Shown here: piece after piece, positions 17,293 to 27,262 of the stretch
Numbering within the stretch: the stretch's first letter is position 1
How the letters are laid out: each line of letters opens with the position of its first letter
Origin: an uncultured Anaerosolibacter sp.
GTDB lineage: Bacteria; Bacillota_A; Clostridia; Peptostreptococcales; Thermotaleaceae
Direction: 5' to 3'
Length of the DNA stretch: 59,948 nt
Assembly: GCA_937948705.1 (NCBI GenBank)
Contig: CALECF010000037.1
Location: forward strand, 1-59,948
Program-made: the position numbers and the translations under genes
Notes under the pieces: model-generated
What the model was told of the DNA's origin: nothing
Database searches by the model: none
Seen by the model: the letters and a program-made list of their open reading frames with translations, nothing else

Positions 17293-17317
17293 AGCCTGTC
17301 GTTTGACAGGCTTTATT
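17293..17317 (+). terminator. Weak terminator-like hairpin before cobU
   Basis: An 8-bp hairpin AGCCTGTC-GTTT-GACAGGCT (17293-17312) is followed by only TTATTA. It probably ends the lipase transcript, but the short T-tract makes this uncertain; it may be leaky. Confidence 0.5.
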
Positions 17318-17337
17318 ACTAGTAGGGGAGTGATACT

Positions 17338-17901
17338 TTGAGTGGAAAAATAACCCTTGTGACGGGTGGCGCCCGAAGTGGAAAAAGCAATTTTGCCGAA
17401 GAACTGGCAAAGGCTTCAGATATGCCGGTGGCTTATTTGGCCACTGCTATTCCCTTTGATGATGGTATGCGAGATCGCATTAAGAAGCATAGGGAGAGTA
17501 GACCTCAAGGATGGACGACCTATGAAGGATTTAAAGATCTTCATCGTGTTATAAAGGATATATCAACGAATCACGGTATTGTTTTATTGGATTGTGTGAC
17601 GATTATGGTGACGAATTTAATGTTTGAAGACCTGAGCATTGACTGGGACAGGATAGATCACGAACACATAGATCGCATTGAGGATGGGATAAAAAATCAA
17701 GTATGGTCCCTTTTAAAAAGCATTCGACAACAAAGTCTGTGGAGCATCCTTGTGACCAATGAGGTGGGTATGGGAATCGTTCCGGAAAACAGACTATCTA
17801 GAATATTTGGTGATATAGCTGGAAGGATAAATCAAATCATTGCCGCAGAGGCGGATGAAGTTTACTTCACAGTTTCAGGAATTCCGATGAAAATAAAGTA
17901 G
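17338..17901 (+). CDS. cobU: Adenosylcobinamide kinase / adenosylcobinamide-phosphate guanylyltransferase
   Basis: Bifunctional late B12 enzyme that phosphorylates adenosylcobinamide and then attaches GMP, giving adenosylcobinamide-GDP. It has 187 aa, as expected. The P-loop GGARSGKS is at 10-17, and H51 in RIKKHRESRP matches the guanylylated His of the Salmonella enzyme (H46). The start is TTG, with AGGGGAG 7 bp upstream. It is the first of four tightly packed genes (cobU-cobO-cobS-cobC) for adenosylation and nucleotide-loop assembly. No riboswitch is seen in front of this block. Confidence 0.93.
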   Translation: MSGKITLVTGGARSGKSNFAEELAKASDMPVAYLATAIPFDDGMRDRIKKHRESRPQGWTTYEGFKDLHRVIKDISTNHGIVLLDCVTIMVTNLMFEDLSIDWDRIDHEHIDRIEDGIKNQVWSLLKSIRQQSLWSILVTNEVGMGIVPENRLSRIFGDIAGRINQIIAAEADEVYFTVSGIPMKIK

Positions 17902-17912
17902 GAGGCGGTAAG

Positions 17913-18458
17913 ATGGCGGGAAAGAGATTAACGCAAGGCTTGGTACACGTGTATACTGGCGATGGCAAGGGTAAAACCACGGCTGCCTTAGGACAAGCCC
18001 TAAGGACTGTTGGTTGTGGATATAAGGTATGTATGGTCCAGTTCCTTAAAGGTGGCGACTCAGGTGAATTACATAGTGTGGAAAAACTGGGTCCAGACTT
18101 TCAGATATTTAGGTTTGACACGGCGAAAAAGTTTTTTTGGACCTTAAATGATGAGGAGAAACAAGACGTACAGAAAAAAATTAATAAGGCCTTTGCCTTT
18201 GTAGAGGAAGTCATACAAAAAGAAAGCTGCGATCTATTGATATTGGATGAAGTGATGGGAGTACTCTCTAATAAGCTCCTTACAGTGGAACAGGTCTGTC
18301 ATCTGATTCAATGTAAACCTAAGCATATGGAGTTGATCTTGACGGGAAGAAATGTGCCACAGGAAATTGTTGAGTTGGCTGATTATGTATCTGAGATGAA
18401 AATGATAAAACATCCCTTCCAAAAGGGTATTGGAGCCAGGGAAGGAATTGAGCATTAA
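17913..18458 (+). CDS. cobO: Cob(I)yrinic acid a,c-diamide adenosyltransferase (CobA/CobO type)
   Basis: Transfers the 5'-deoxyadenosyl group from ATP to the cobalt of corrinoids. It has 181 aa, with the P-loop GDGKGKTT at 16-23 and the family signatures VCMVQFLKGG and LLILDEVMGVL. GGAGG lies in the 11-bp gap after cobU, and its stop overlaps the cobS start (TAATG). This is the CobA/CobO fold, unrelated to PduO. The name cobO is used here to avoid confusion with the uroporphyrinogen methyltransferase gene also called cobA. Confidence 0.94.
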   Translation: MAGKRLTQGLVHVYTGDGKGKTTAALGQALRTVGCGYKVCMVQFLKGGDSGELHSVEKLGPDFQIFRFDTAKKFFWTLNDEEKQDVQKKINKAFAFVEEVIQKESCDLLILDEVMGVLSNKLLTVEQVCHLIQCKPKHMELILTGRNVPQEIVELADYVSEMKMIKHPFQKGIGAREGIEH

Positions 18459-19201
18459 TGAAGCGGCTGATTCTGATGATACAGTTTTTAACGAGAATAC
18501 CGATTCCTACCAATTTAGAGGTGGATGAGGATGATTTTTTGCATGGCATTATATATTTCCCTGTAGTAGGACTACTGATAGGCATGTTCATCGTATCCTT
18601 CCATTATATCGGCTACCAACTAGGAGGAAGTTTCCTGGCAGCGGTCCTCGCAGTAGTTGTAGAGGTCTTTATCACAGGGGGACTCCATTTAGACGGTCTT
18701 GGGGATACTTTCGATGGGGTATATAGCAATCGTCCCAAGGATCAAATTTTGGAAATCATGAAGGACAGCCGCCTTGGAACCAATGCTGCCTTAGCTATTA
18801 TGATGACCTTGATCTTGAAAATTGCACTAATCCATAGCCTTGCAGAGGATATGGTCTACGGCGTGCTTCTACTCATGCCTGTGTTTTCAAAATTGTGTCT
18901 CGTCTATGGGTCGAAATTCTCTGTGTATGCCCGAAGCAATGGTATGGGCAATCTATACATTGGAAAAGTAAGCAATATTCATCTAGGAATTGCCCTCTTC
19001 TTCACAGGAATCATCGGCTGGTTGAATCCATGGTCTTTGCCATATATTCTTGTTGGTTATGTTTTCACCATTCTATACATAAGACATATTACGGGAAAAA
19101 TTGATGGAATGACGGGAGATACATTGGGTGCCTTATGCGAGCTATCTGAGCTTTTTTATCTTCTGTACTTTTTAATACTACGTTTCTTTATGAAGGGATA
19201 G
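18458..19201 (+). CDS. cobS: Adenosylcobinamide-GDP ribazoletransferase (cobalamin synthase)
   Basis: Membrane enzyme joining adenosylcobinamide-GDP and alpha-ribazole (phosphate) to form adenosylcobalamin. It has 247 aa with the N-terminal signature MIQFLTRIPIP, the polar motif LHLDGLGDTFDG (about 73-84) and DSRLGTNAA, plus several hydrophobic helices. It overlaps cobO by one base. Its partner CobT, which activates the lower ligand base, is not encoded in the window. Confidence 0.94.
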   Translation: MKRLILMIQFLTRIPIPTNLEVDEDDFLHGIIYFPVVGLLIGMFIVSFHYIGYQLGGSFLAAVLAVVVEVFITGGLHLDGLGDTFDGVYSNRPKDQILEIMKDSRLGTNAALAIMMTLILKIALIHSLAEDMVYGVLLLMPVFSKLCLVYGSKFSVYARSNGMGNLYIGKVSNIHLGIALFFTGIIGWLNPWSLPYILVGYVFTILYIRHITGKIDGMTGDTLGALCELSELFYLLYFLILRFFMKG

Positions 19202-19207
19202 ACGCTT

Positions 19208-19798
19208 ATGCTGGAGTTATACTTGGTCAGACATGGACAAACAGTATCCAATTGTCAAGGGGTTTATTGTGGTTGGTTAGACGTACCTCTGACTGATGAG
19301 GGGATTTGTCAGGCAGAGGAAACTTCTCAGAAAATGAAGGAAGTCCCATTGGACTATATTATAACCAGTGATCTCCTCAGAACTCAAAAAACAGCAGAGA
19401 TCATTAATAAATATCATAGTATCGAGATAGAGAACAATGGTCGTTTTCGAGAAATGAATTTTGGCCTATGGGAAGGAATGACCTATGGAGCGATCAAGAC
19501 TCAATTTCCCACTGAGTTGGTGGCTTGGGAGAAGGAGTGGTTGGACTATCCTGTCCCTAAGGGAGAGAGTCTTCGTCAAATGTATGAGCGGGTAACAAGG
19601 GGAATAGATAAGGTGATAGGGGATCATCCCCAAGGAAAAATATTGCTGGTTTCCCATGGAGGGTGTATTCGTGGTATCTTGGCTCACCTCATTGGAAGGG
19701 GAATTCAAGACTATTGGAAATATAAGATCGAAAATTGTGGCATTACAAAAATAGAGATTGTAGATGGCTTTCCAGTATTGACGATGTTGAATAAATAG
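19208..19798 (+). CDS. cobC: Histidine phosphatase, probable alpha-ribazole phosphatase
   Basis: Phosphoglycerate-mutase-like phosphatase of 196 aa. The phosphohistidine motif RHG is at 8-10 (YLVRHGQT), followed by REMNFGLWEGMTYG and the second catalytic His in LLVSHGGCIRG. Position right after cobS in a B12 block points to dephosphorylation of alpha-ribazole-5'-phosphate or adenosylcobalamin-phosphate. General histidine phosphatases look alike, so specificity rests on context. Confidence 0.85.
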   Translation: MLELYLVRHGQTVSNCQGVYCGWLDVPLTDEGICQAEETSQKMKEVPLDYIITSDLLRTQKTAEIINKYHSIEIENNGRFREMNFGLWEGMTYGAIKTQFPTELVAWEKEWLDYPVPKGESLRQMYERVTRGIDKVIGDHPQGKILLVSHGGCIRGILAHLIGRGIQDYWKYKIENCGITKIEIVDGFPVLTMLNK

Positions 19799-19918
19799 AA
19801 GACATGAGCTATCGTAGGGCTATTATTTATCGGAACAGGCCAAAATATTTCCCTGGGAGGCTATTGAATTATTTATAAATATTTGATACGATTGAATAAA
19901 TAAATATGGAAATCCAAT

Positions 19919-20070
19919 AGGTGTTGATACTTAATAGGGAAGCTCGGTGAAAGTCCGGCACAGCCCCCGCTACTGTATGTGAGGATGAAATCGACAGTAT
20001 GTCACTTGTATGCTACAGGGAAGACGTCGAGAGTAAAGTGATTCACAAGTCAGGAGACCTGCCTGTTTGA
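19919..20070 (+). promoter_or_regulatory. Cobalamin riboswitch
   Basis: Conserved elements of the B12-sensing aptamer are directly visible in order: GGGAA and CGGTGAAAGTCCGGCAC, then CAGCCCCCGCTACTGT (19961-19976), then the side-arm region with GAGGATGAAAT, and the B12 box AAGTCAGGAGACCTGCCTG (20047-20065). It is followed after about 60 bp by an intrinsic terminator and then cbiA. Adenosylcobalamin binding is expected to favour termination and so switch off cbiA and the genes behind it. Confidence 0.95.
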
Positions 20071-20125
20071 ATTCATTGTATTACCTTCGGAGGGAAGGAA
20101 ACAGGAATATACGTAGGTGTGTTCA

Positions 20126-20160
20126 TGCTCTGACCAAGGTTGTCAGGGCATTTTTGTTTT
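20126..20160 (+). terminator. Riboswitch-controlled terminator before cbiA
   Basis: Stem TGCTCTGAC / GTCAGGGCA (one G-U pair) with a 7-base loop, followed by TTTTTGTTTT. A small extra hairpin with CCTTC/GGAAGG arms lies between the aptamer and this terminator, at about 20084-20099. Confidence 0.85.
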
Positions 20161-20226
20161 TTATAGTAAAGCTATACATAATACTCCTCCTAAAACGCGA
20201 ATTTATATGGAAAAGGAATGATGAAG

Positions 20227-21621
20227 ATGAGACTACCTAGATTTGTTTTGGCAGGTACACAAAGTGGTGTGGGAAAGACTACGATATCCACCGGGATTAT
20301 GGCTGTACTTAGAAAAAGAGGTTTTCAAGTACAACCCTATAAAGTGGGGCCTGACTATATAGATCCAGCTTTTCATACCTTTGTAACTGGCAACAAGTCA
20401 AGAAACCTTGATAGTTGGATGTTAGAAGAAGAAATAGTGAAGAAACTGTTTGTTAGAAATTTCCAGGGGAAAGATATCGCTGTGATTGAGGGTGTTATGG
20501 GGTTATATGATGGCAGCGGAAGTCGTAAAGACGTAGGAAGTACTGCCCATATATCGAAAATTATTAAAGCACCTGTGATACTCATTATAAATGGTAGTGG
20601 CATGGCAGCCAGTGCTGCAGCCCAAGTCCTTGGCTACAAGATGTATGATCCCGATGTGATGATTGCAGGTGTAATAATTAATAATGTCTCAGGGGAAAAA
20701 CATTATCAGATATTAAAGGAAGCCATTGAGAGGGATATCAAAATCAAATGTGTGGGATACATGATAAAAAATTCTTCGATTCAGCTAGAAAGTAGACATC
20801 TAGGTCTGATACCCAGCGTAGAGGTGGAAGGTTTAAAGGGTAAAATCGAAGAAATTGCAAGAATGATAGAGGAAACTGTAGATATAGGTGCTTTGTTAGA
20901 AATCAGTGAACATGCGGTAGAGATAGATGCCTCCATATCAGAAGAACCATGGGTAGAGGAACGTATTAATCTTGGTGTTGCCTATGATAAAGCCTTTAAT
21001 TTTTATTATGAAGATAATCTAGATTTATTAAAAACCCTAGGGGCAAATTTGATTTTTTTCAGTCCTTTAGAGGATAGGAAATTGCCAGAAGGACTCCATG
21101 GACTATACTTTGGGGGTGGATTTCCAGAAGTATTTGCCCAAGAATTGGAGAAAAACAGAGAGCTTCGGCAAGAGATTAAGGAAAGCATTGAGGGTGGTAT
21201 GCCCGCCTATGCCGAATGTGGAGGGTTCATGTATTTAACCAATGCCATTGTCAGTATAGAAGGTGAGAGCCATGAGATGGTAGGGGTATTTGAAACGGCG
21301 ACAAAAATGACAGGAAAATTACAACGGTTTGGGTATGTAGACGTGACTATTGACCAGCCATCTGTACTGTCTAATTCGGTGGAAACGGCGAAAGCCCATG
21401 AATTTCATCGTTCCGTTCTCACCAATGAACTGGAAAAAGAACAGGTATATCAGCTTCAAAAAACCAGAAATGGGGAAGTCATTGATCACTGGCGATGTGG
21501 TTTAAAGCGGCATAATGCTTTGGCAGCATATGCCCATATTCACTTTTATTGCAATCCGAGGCTAGCAGAGAACTTTATGGAAAACTGTAGGGTTTATAAG
21601 GATGGGGGACAGATGAAATGA
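20227..21621 (+). CDS. cbiA: Cobyrinate a,c-diamide synthase
   Basis: ATP- and glutamine-dependent amidation of carboxylates a and c of the corrin ring. The N-terminal dethiobiotin-synthetase-like ATPase domain carries [11 protein letters not shown] (9-19) and [12 protein letters not shown]; the C-terminal class I glutaminase domain has the nucleophile Cys in AECGGFMYL. Three ATGs lie within 10 bp (20218, 20221, 20227). The last is chosen because AAAGGA sits 9 bp before it, giving 464 aa. It is the first gene behind the riboswitch terminator. Confidence 0.95.
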   Translation: MRLPRFVLAGTQSGVGKTTISTGIMAVLRKRGFQVQPYKVGPDYIDPAFHTFVTGNKSRNLDSWMLEEEIVKKLFVRNFQGKDIAVIEGVMGLYDGSGSRKDVGSTAHISKIIKAPVILIINGSGMAASAAAQVLGYKMYDPDVMIAGVIINNVSGEKHYQILKEAIERDIKIKCVGYMIKNSSIQLESRHLGLIPSVEVEGLKGKIEEIARMIEETVDIGALLEISEHAVEIDASISEEPWVEERINLGVAYDKAFNFYYEDNLDLLKTLGANLIFFSPLEDRKLPEGLHGLYFGGGFPEVFAQELEKNRELRQEIKESIEGGMPAYAECGGFMYLTNAIVSIEGESHEMVGVFETATKMTGKLQRFGYVDVTIDQPSVLSNSVETAKAHEFHRSVLTNELEKEQVYQLQKTRNGEVIDHWRCGLKRHNALAAYAHIHFYCNPRLAENFMENCRVYKDGGQMK

Positions 21622-23165
21622 TGAAAACAAAGAAATTAATGATTCAAGGGACAGGATCCTCTGTAGGGAAAAGCTTGTTGACTGCTGGATTTTGTAGAAT
21701 ATTTCACCAAGACGGACATAAGGTTGCGCCATTTAAGTCTCAGAACATGGCATTAAACTCCTTTATTACATCGGAAGGTTTAGAAATGGGAAGAGCCCAA
21801 GTGGTACAAGCAGAGGCCAGTAAAATTGAACCAACGGTAGCCATGAATCCTGTATTGCTTAAGCCTACTACGGATAAAAAGTGCCAGGTTATATTGAAGG
21901 GCAAGGTCTTCAAAAATATGTCTGCTGTTGAATACCATGAATTCAAGCCAGCATTGGCAGAACTAGTGAAGGATAGCTTCCAGGAGTTGGCAGCTGGACA
22001 TGATGTTGTTGTGATTGAGGGTGCAGGGAGCCCGGCGGAGATTAATTTAAGGGAAAATGACATTGTAAATATGGGTATGGCTGAGATGGCAGACTCCCCT
22101 GTGGTTCTGGTTGGAGATATTGACCGAGGTGGCGTATTTGCTTCTTTGGCAGGAACGATGCTGCTATTGACAGAAGAAGAAAAGAAGAGAGTAAAAGGAG
22201 TCATTATCAATAAATTTAGAGGGGATCTGGAGATCCTTAAACCAGGCATTAAGATGCTGGAGGATATTATCAAAATTCCTGTATTGGGCGTGATTCCATA
22301 CTACCATGTTCAGATTGAAGATGAGGATAGCTTAGCTGAGCGTTTTAGGCATCAGAAATACCAGGGAGGACAAGTTGAGGTGGCGGTGCTTTATCTTCCC
22401 CACGTTTCTAACTTTACGGATTTCAACGTATTTGAGACCCAAGATGATGTAAGATTACGATATGTGATGAGAGGCGAGTCCATTGGCAATCCTGATCTTT
22501 TGATTATTCCTGGTTCAAAGAATACCATCGAGGATTTGGTCTACCTTCGAGAAAGTGGCTTAGAGGAACAAATATTGAGATTACATAGACAGGGCAATCT
22601 GATTGTAGGGATTTGTGGAGGATATCAGATGTTAGGGAAAACCATTCGAGATCCTCATGGTACGGAAAGCTCTATCGAAGAAATCAATGGTTTGGGTCTA
22701 CTAGACGTGGATACAGTATTCGAAATGGAGAAAACAACGACCCAAGTAGAGGCTGTCGTTACAGCCCAACTGGGTGGCTTGTTAGAGGGCACTCGAGGGG
22801 CTCGTCTGAAAGGCTACGAAATTCATATGGGAAAAACAGTACTGGGTGCAGAAAGTCTTGGACTAAACCAGATTCAGCATATGCTGGGTAAGGCTGTGAC
22901 CTTGGAAGATGGTGCAGCGAATATGGAGGGAAATGTAATTGGCACGTATATCCATGGAATTTTTGATAATATTCCCTTTACCAGAATGATATTAAATAAT
23001 ATCCGTCGTCAAAAAGGATTGGAACAAGTGGAAAGCAGCATTCACAGCTTTGAAGCTTTTAAGGAAAAGGAATATGATAAGTTAGCGGAAGTAATAAGGA
23101 CAAATGTAGATATGGAAAAGGTGTACCAAATACTGAACGGGGAAGAGATATGCTTAGAATTGTAA
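21618..23165 (+). CDS. cbiP: Cobyric acid synthase
   Basis: Amidates the b, d, e and g side chains of adenosylcobyrinate diamide (CobQ/CbiP). It has 515 aa. The N-terminal P-loop-like motif is GTGSSVGKS, with SQNMALNSF typical of CobQ, and the glutaminase domain nucleophile Cys is in [10 protein letters not shown] with a late His in IHGIFDN. It overlaps cbiA by 4 bp (ATGA) and cbiB by 16 bp, so translation is coupled. Confidence 0.96.
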   Translation: MMKTKKLMIQGTGSSVGKSLLTAGFCRIFHQDGHKVAPFKSQNMALNSFITSEGLEMGRAQVVQAEASKIEPTVAMNPVLLKPTTDKKCQVILKGKVFKNMSAVEYHEFKPALAELVKDSFQELAAGHDVVVIEGAGSPAEINLRENDIVNMGMAEMADSPVVLVGDIDRGGVFASLAGTMLLLTEEEKKRVKGVIINKFRGDLEILKPGIKMLEDIIKIPVLGVIPYYHVQIEDEDSLAERFRHQKYQGGQVEVAVLYLPHVSNFTDFNVFETQDDVRLRYVMRGESIGNPDLLIIPGSKNTIEDLVYLRESGLEEQILRLHRQGNLIVGICGGYQMLGKTIRDPHGTESSIEEINGLGLLDVDTVFEMEKTTTQVEAVVTAQLGGLLEGTRGARLKGYEIHMGKTVLGAESLGLNQIQHMLGKAVTLEDGAANMEGNVIGTYIHGIFDNIPFTRMILNNIRRQKGLEQVESSIHSFEAFKEKEYDKLAEVIRTNVDMEKVYQILNGEEICLEL

Positions 23166-24100
23166 TTGGATATGGGATGGATATACTTTTCGGTGATCCA
23201 TACTGGATGCCTCATCCCATACGATTTATAGGAAATAGCATTAAAGCTGTAGAAAAGATGCTGCGGAGGTTTTTTAAGGGTGAAAAGCAAGAGCGGATTG
23301 GGGGAATTCTTCTCACAGCGATCATTGTAACACTTACCTATGGACTGATCTATTTCCTCGTATATGGGGCTGGGAAAGTACATCCTTACTTAAAACTTGG
23401 CTTAGAAACCTTCTTGATTTTTCAAATACTGGCGACAAAAAGTCTTGATCGTGAAAGCAGAAAGGTTTATACGCAGCTTCACCAAGGAAATTTACCTGAA
23501 GCTAGAAGATATCTTTCCTATATCGTTGGACGGGACACCAAGGATTTAAATGAAGAGGAGATTGCAAGGGGAACGATCGAGACCGTAGCTGAAAATATAT
23601 CGGATGGTATCATTGCACCTTTATTTTATATTTTTATTGGTGGAGCAGCTTTGGGAATGGCATATAAAGCAATCAATACCCTAGATTCTATGGTAGGATA
23701 TAGAAACGAGAAATATATAAATTTTGGGAGAGCCAGTGCTATACTTGATGATTTCGCGAATTATATTCCTTCAAGACTCACAGCATACTTTATTATTGTT
23801 GCCTCGGCAGTTATGGGTTATGATTGGAAGAATGGGTATAGAATGATGAAAAGGGATTGTAGAAATCATAAGAGCCCCAATAGTGGATATCCAGAATCTG
23901 CAGTTGCAGGAGCATTGGGGATTCAAATTGGAGGCACAAACACATACTTTGGAGAAAAAGTCTATAAACCAACGATAGGTGATCCAATCCGACAGTTGGA
24001 CAAGGAAGATATAAAGAGGACAATCCAAATTATGTATGCTACTTCCTTCACTGGTATGTTTTGTTTAATGATGGTAAAATATTTATTGGTTGCAATGTAG
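23150..24100 (+). CDS. cbiB: Adenosylcobinamide-phosphate synthase
   Basis: Membrane enzyme attaching (R)-1-amino-2-propanol O-2-phosphate to adenosylcobyric acid. It has 316 aa, with the start [22 protein letters not shown], the conserved [22 protein letters not shown] and DGIIAPLFY, then [11 protein letters not shown] and GGTNTYFG, plus several hydrophobic helices. Its substrates come from CbiP and from the next gene, cobD. Confidence 0.95.
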   Translation: MLRIVIGYGMDILFGDPYWMPHPIRFIGNSIKAVEKMLRRFFKGEKQERIGGILLTAIIVTLTYGLIYFLVYGAGKVHPYLKLGLETFLIFQILATKSLDRESRKVYTQLHQGNLPEARRYLSYIVGRDTKDLNEEEIARGTIETVAENISDGIIAPLFYIFIGGAALGMAYKAINTLDSMVGYRNEKYINFGRASAILDDFANYIPSRLTAYFIIVASAVMGYDWKNGYRMMKRDCRNHKSPNSGYPESAVAGALGIQIGGTNTYFGEKVYKPTIGDPIRQLDKEDIKRTIQIMYATSFTGMFCLMMVKYLLVAM

Positions 24101-24113
24101 GGGGTGAACAGCA

Positions 24114-25199
24114 ATGAAAATAGCTAAACATGGTGGTAATATATATGAAGTTGCGGAAAAACTAGGAATTCAGCCAAACGAGGTATTAGATTTCAGTGCA
24201 AATATCAATCCCCTTGGTGTACCGATGAGCTTTCGTAAGGCATTAATTGAAAATATTACGATGATAGAAAACTACCCAGACCCACACTATCAAAGGCTGA
24301 TCCATGGAATTGGTAAATATCATCACATTAGTCCAACCCATATCACCGTAGGTAACGGGGCAACGGAAATCATTTTTTCTATGATTTCAGCTTTGAAACC
24401 AAAGCAGGCGCTGATTCTTGCTCCGACATTTTCGGAGTATGAAAGGGCACTGGGAAAGGTCGGTTGTGAGGTGGAGTATTATCGTTTAAAAGAAGAACTG
24501 GATTTCACTGTGGATGAGAGTTTCTTAAAGGCTCTCCATGAGGAAATTGATTTGGTGATCCTGTGTAATCCTAATAATCCCACTGGACAGATGATCCATC
24601 ATGATATCATGGATAAGATTTTAGATAAGTGTAGAGAGCATCGTATTAATTTGATGGTCGATGAAGCTTTCAATGAGTTTCTAGATTGTCCTGAGGAAAA
24701 GAGCATGATCTCCCGTATTGAGAGTTATAAGAATCTGTATATCATTCGGTCCCTTACGAAGTTTTTTGCCCTGCCGGGGTTGAGAATAGGCTACGGAATT
24801 TCAAGCAATATGGACATCTTATTAAGGATGGAAGGTGTGAAAGAACCTTGGACGATTAATAGTTTTGCAGCCTTAGCTGGAGAACTTGTGGTGGCGGACC
24901 AGGAATATATAAGCAATAGTAAGGCTTGGATTGATTCGGAAAGGGAATATTTATTTGAAGGACTTCAGAGCATTCCCCAGATGAAGGTGTATAGACCTGC
25001 CGCTAATTATATATTTCTGAAAGTGCTGGACGATCATTATTTATCTCTACAAGAAAAGCTTTTAGATAAAAGTATTCTGATTCGAAGCTGCAGCAATTAT
25101 GAGAATTTAAATGAATCTTATTTTAGGGTTGCCATAAAAAATAGAGAAGCGAATGAGAAGTTGATATATGCATTAAGAGAGGTATTCTATGAGGGTTAA
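24114..25199 (+). CDS. cobD: L-threonine-O-3-phosphate decarboxylase
   Basis: PLP enzyme of the aminotransferase fold I that makes (R)-1-amino-2-propanol O-2-phosphate. It has 361 aa, with the CobD start KHGGNIYEVAEKLG, the NPNNPTG motif (about 152-158) and the PLP lysine K216 in SLTKFFALPGLRIGYG, the same number as in Salmonella CobD. Histidinol-phosphate aminotransferase is the near relative. The N-terminal motif and placement between cbiB and pduX fix the call. It overlaps pduX by 11 bp. Confidence 0.93.
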   Translation: MKIAKHGGNIYEVAEKLGIQPNEVLDFSANINPLGVPMSFRKALIENITMIENYPDPHYQRLIHGIGKYHHISPTHITVGNGATEIIFSMISALKPKQALILAPTFSEYERALGKVGCEVEYYRLKEELDFTVDESFLKALHEEIDLVILCNPNNPTGQMIHHDIMDKILDKCREHRINLMVDEAFNEFLDCPEEKSMISRIESYKNLYIIRSLTKFFALPGLRIGYGISSNMDILLRMEGVKEPWTINSFAALAGELVVADQEYISNSKAWIDSEREYLFEGLQSIPQMKVYRPAANYIFLKVLDDHYLSLQEKLLDKSILIRSCSNYENLNESYFRVAIKNREANEKLIYALREVFYEG

Positions 25200-26070
25200 A
25201 GTAAAATGCCCTGCTTCCTGTGGAGAGCTGCTTCAAGGAATGATCGGAACCAGTGAAAAATTAATATCTTATCCGGTGGATATGTTTTCACAGGTGGTTA
25301 TCGAAGAGCGTAAAGACCCAAAACGGGATATGGGGCGAAGAAAAGCAACAGAAGCCATGTATAGAACCCTTGCATATTATGGGGAATCCCAGAAAATTGG
25401 TGATTCCCTATGGATAGAGATTCACTCTGATATTCCCATTGCCAAGGGCATGGCTAGTAGTACCGCGGATATTGCCGCTGTAGCTACCGCAACAGCAACT
25501 TTCCTTGGAAAAAAAATAGATGGAGATACTCTAGCTAAAATTTGTGTAGGCATTGAGCCCACCGATAGTACCATTTATGAAGGACTCGTTCTTTTCGATC
25601 ATTTGCAAGGGATAAGAGTTGAAACCTTTGATTGGAAGCCAGAGGTAGATGTGCTCATCCTTGAGTCGGATCAAGTCTTAGATACCCAGGTGTTTAGGAA
25701 ATCTGATTATTCCAAGGAAAGAATAGAGGTACAACCCCAAGTAGAGGAAGCCTTTCGTATATTTAAGGAAGGTGCATTGAAGAAGGAACTTTCCATGCTG
25801 GGGAAAGCTGCTACCATGAGTGCTATGGCGAATCAAAAAATCTTGCCTAAGCATCAATTAGATGAAATCATAGAAGCTGCGGACAGGCATGGATGCTTAG
25901 GCGTAAATGTAGCCCACAGTGGCACCGTTGTTGGTCTACTTATAGAAAGAAATAAAGTAGACATTCAACAATTGAAATGGGTGTTAAAAAATAGGAATAT
26001 TTTCCAGTACTACAAAAAGACGTACTTTACAAAGATGGTTCAAGGCGGTACCCGTATCATAGAAGAATGA
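25189..26070 (+). CDS. pduX: L-threonine kinase (GHMP family)
   Basis: Supplies L-threonine O-3-phosphate to CobD. It is a 293-aa GHMP-superfamily protein with the N-terminal CPASCGELLQG and the ATP-binding motif PIAKGMASSTADIAA (about 83-97). AGAGAGG precedes the ATG inside the end of cobD. PduX is the known threonine kinase of Salmonella B12 synthesis, and the position directly after cobD supports the same role. Together pduX and cobD form a complete linker branch from threonine. Confidence 0.9.
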   Translation: MRVKVKCPASCGELLQGMIGTSEKLISYPVDMFSQVVIEERKDPKRDMGRRKATEAMYRTLAYYGESQKIGDSLWIEIHSDIPIAKGMASSTADIAAVATATATFLGKKIDGDTLAKICVGIEPTDSTIYEGLVLFDHLQGIRVETFDWKPEVDVLILESDQVLDTQVFRKSDYSKERIEVQPQVEEAFRIFKEGALKKELSMLGKAATMSAMANQKILPKHQLDEIIEAADRHGCLGVNVAHSGTVVGLLIERNKVDIQQLKWVLKNRNIFQYYKKTYFTKMVQGGTRIIEE

Positions 26071-26085
26071 GGAGGATGAATAATA

Positions 26086-26457
26086 ATGAAAAAGGCACTA
26101 TTTATATTAGGTCATGGAAGTCAAGCAGCAGAGGCAGATTCAATTTTTGAACAAATCGTAGAAATGGTAAAGGGGTTAACATCTTTTGAGATGGTGGGTA
26201 TGGGATCATTACAGATATCGAAGCCAAGCTTCGAGGATGGTATTGCAGCATTGATTGAAAAGGGAGCAGACCAAGTGGTCATCGTGCCAATGTTTATATT
26301 TAAAGGAAACCATGTGAAGTTTGATATTCCAGAAAAACTGGAAGAACTACAAGCAAGTTACCCAAATGTGACGTTCACCATGGCAAGTCACATCGGTGCG
26401 GATGAACGTATTGCTATGATTTTAGAAGAGCGGGCGAAGGAGGCTATCGGAGCATAA
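26086..26457 (+). CDS. cbiX: Sirohydrochlorin cobaltochelatase, short CbiX type
   Basis: Inserts Co2+ into sirohydrochlorin, the committing step of the anaerobic route. At 123 aa it is the short CbiXS form, about half of the long bacterial CbiX, and probably works as a homodimer. The metal-binding histidines are H10 (LGHGSQ) and H76 (KGNHVKFD). It overlaps the next gene by one base (TAATG). A ferrochelatase (SirB) role in siroheme synthesis is possible from sequence; the B12 context favours cobalt. Confidence 0.88.
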   Translation: MKKALFILGHGSQAAEADSIFEQIVEMVKGLTSFEMVGMGSLQISKPSFEDGIAALIEKGADQVVIVPMFIFKGNHVKFDIPEKLEELQASYPNVTFTMASHIGADERIAMILEERAKEAIGA

Positions 26458-27080
26458 TGAGCGATTATATCAAGGTGCCCCATGAAATTGAAGACAGAAG
26501 TTTTGAAATTATCACGGAAGAATTAGGAGATAAGACTTTTCCAGAGGAAATTGGTAAGATTATCAAACGGATTATCCATACCACGGCAGATTTTCAATAT
26601 GCCGATATTACCAGAATTTCTCCTACGGCAATACAATCCGCTAAAGATGCCATTGCAAAGGGTGTAAATATCGTTACGGATACGCAGATGTCAAAATCTG
26701 GGATAAACAAAGCAAGGCTAAAAAAGTATGGTGGAGATGTATATTGCTTTATATCTGATGAAGATGTGGCGCTGCGGGCAAAAGAAAAAGGAATCACCAG
26801 GGCTATGGTTTCTATGGAAAAGGCTATGGAGGATGAGAACAATCAAATCTTTGTCATTGGAAATGCGCCTACAGCACTATTTGAATTAAAGCGGTTTATC
26901 GAGGAAGGAAGGGTGAAGCCTGCTCTTGTGGTGGGTGTACCTGTGGGCTTTGTTGGCGCGGCAGAATCGAAAGAGGCCCTAGAAGCTTTGGATGTGCCTT
27001 ATATACTGACAAGGGGTAGAAAAGGTGGAAGTACCGTAGCTGCATCCATCATCAATGCGATTTTGTATATGATGGAGTAG
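26457..27080 (+). CDS. cbiC: Cobalt-precorrin-8 methylmutase
   Basis: Moves the C11 methyl group to C12, forming cobyrinate. It has 207 aa. Family motifs seen are RIIHTTADFQYAD, the active-site stretch IVTDTQMSKSGINK, VIGNAPTALFEL and the C-terminal VGVPVGFVGAAESKE with GRKGGSTVAA. It is followed by the largest gap (182 bp) within the riboswitch-led run. Confidence 0.95.
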   Translation: MSDYIKVPHEIEDRSFEIITEELGDKTFPEEIGKIIKRIIHTTADFQYADITRISPTAIQSAKDAIAKGVNIVTDTQMSKSGINKARLKKYGGDVYCFISDEDVALRAKEKGITRAMVSMEKAMEDENNQIFVIGNAPTALFELKRFIEEGRVKPALVVGVPVGFVGAAESKEALEALDVPYILTRGRKGGSTVAASIINAILYMME

Positions 27081-27088
27081 GTAAAAAA

Positions 27089-27180
27089 GTTAGATGTTAG
27101 AGGTTAGAAGTTAAAGATTACGGAATTGAAAACAAAGAAATATTTTTTTGGTTTTGGCATCTATCGTCTAACTTCTAACC
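27089..27180. repeat. Inverted repeat with GTTAGA-rich units between cbiC and cbiD
   Basis: The left side (27089-27115) holds three loose GTTAGA(A/T)GTTAGA-like units. GGTTAGAAGTTA (27102-27113) is perfectly complementary to TAACTTCTAACC (27169-27180), with a 55-base A/T-rich spacer between. It resembles small intergenic repeat or MITE-like sequences and does not look like a terminator. A TATAAT at 27196-27201 just downstream has only a poor -35, so an internal promoter is possible but weak. Confidence 0.5.
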
Positions 27181-27262
27181 ATATAGGATGTAAATTATAA
27201 TAATGTATCATACGGTTGAATAGAGTAGGACTTAAAATAGATACATAAAATGAGGGTTTAAT

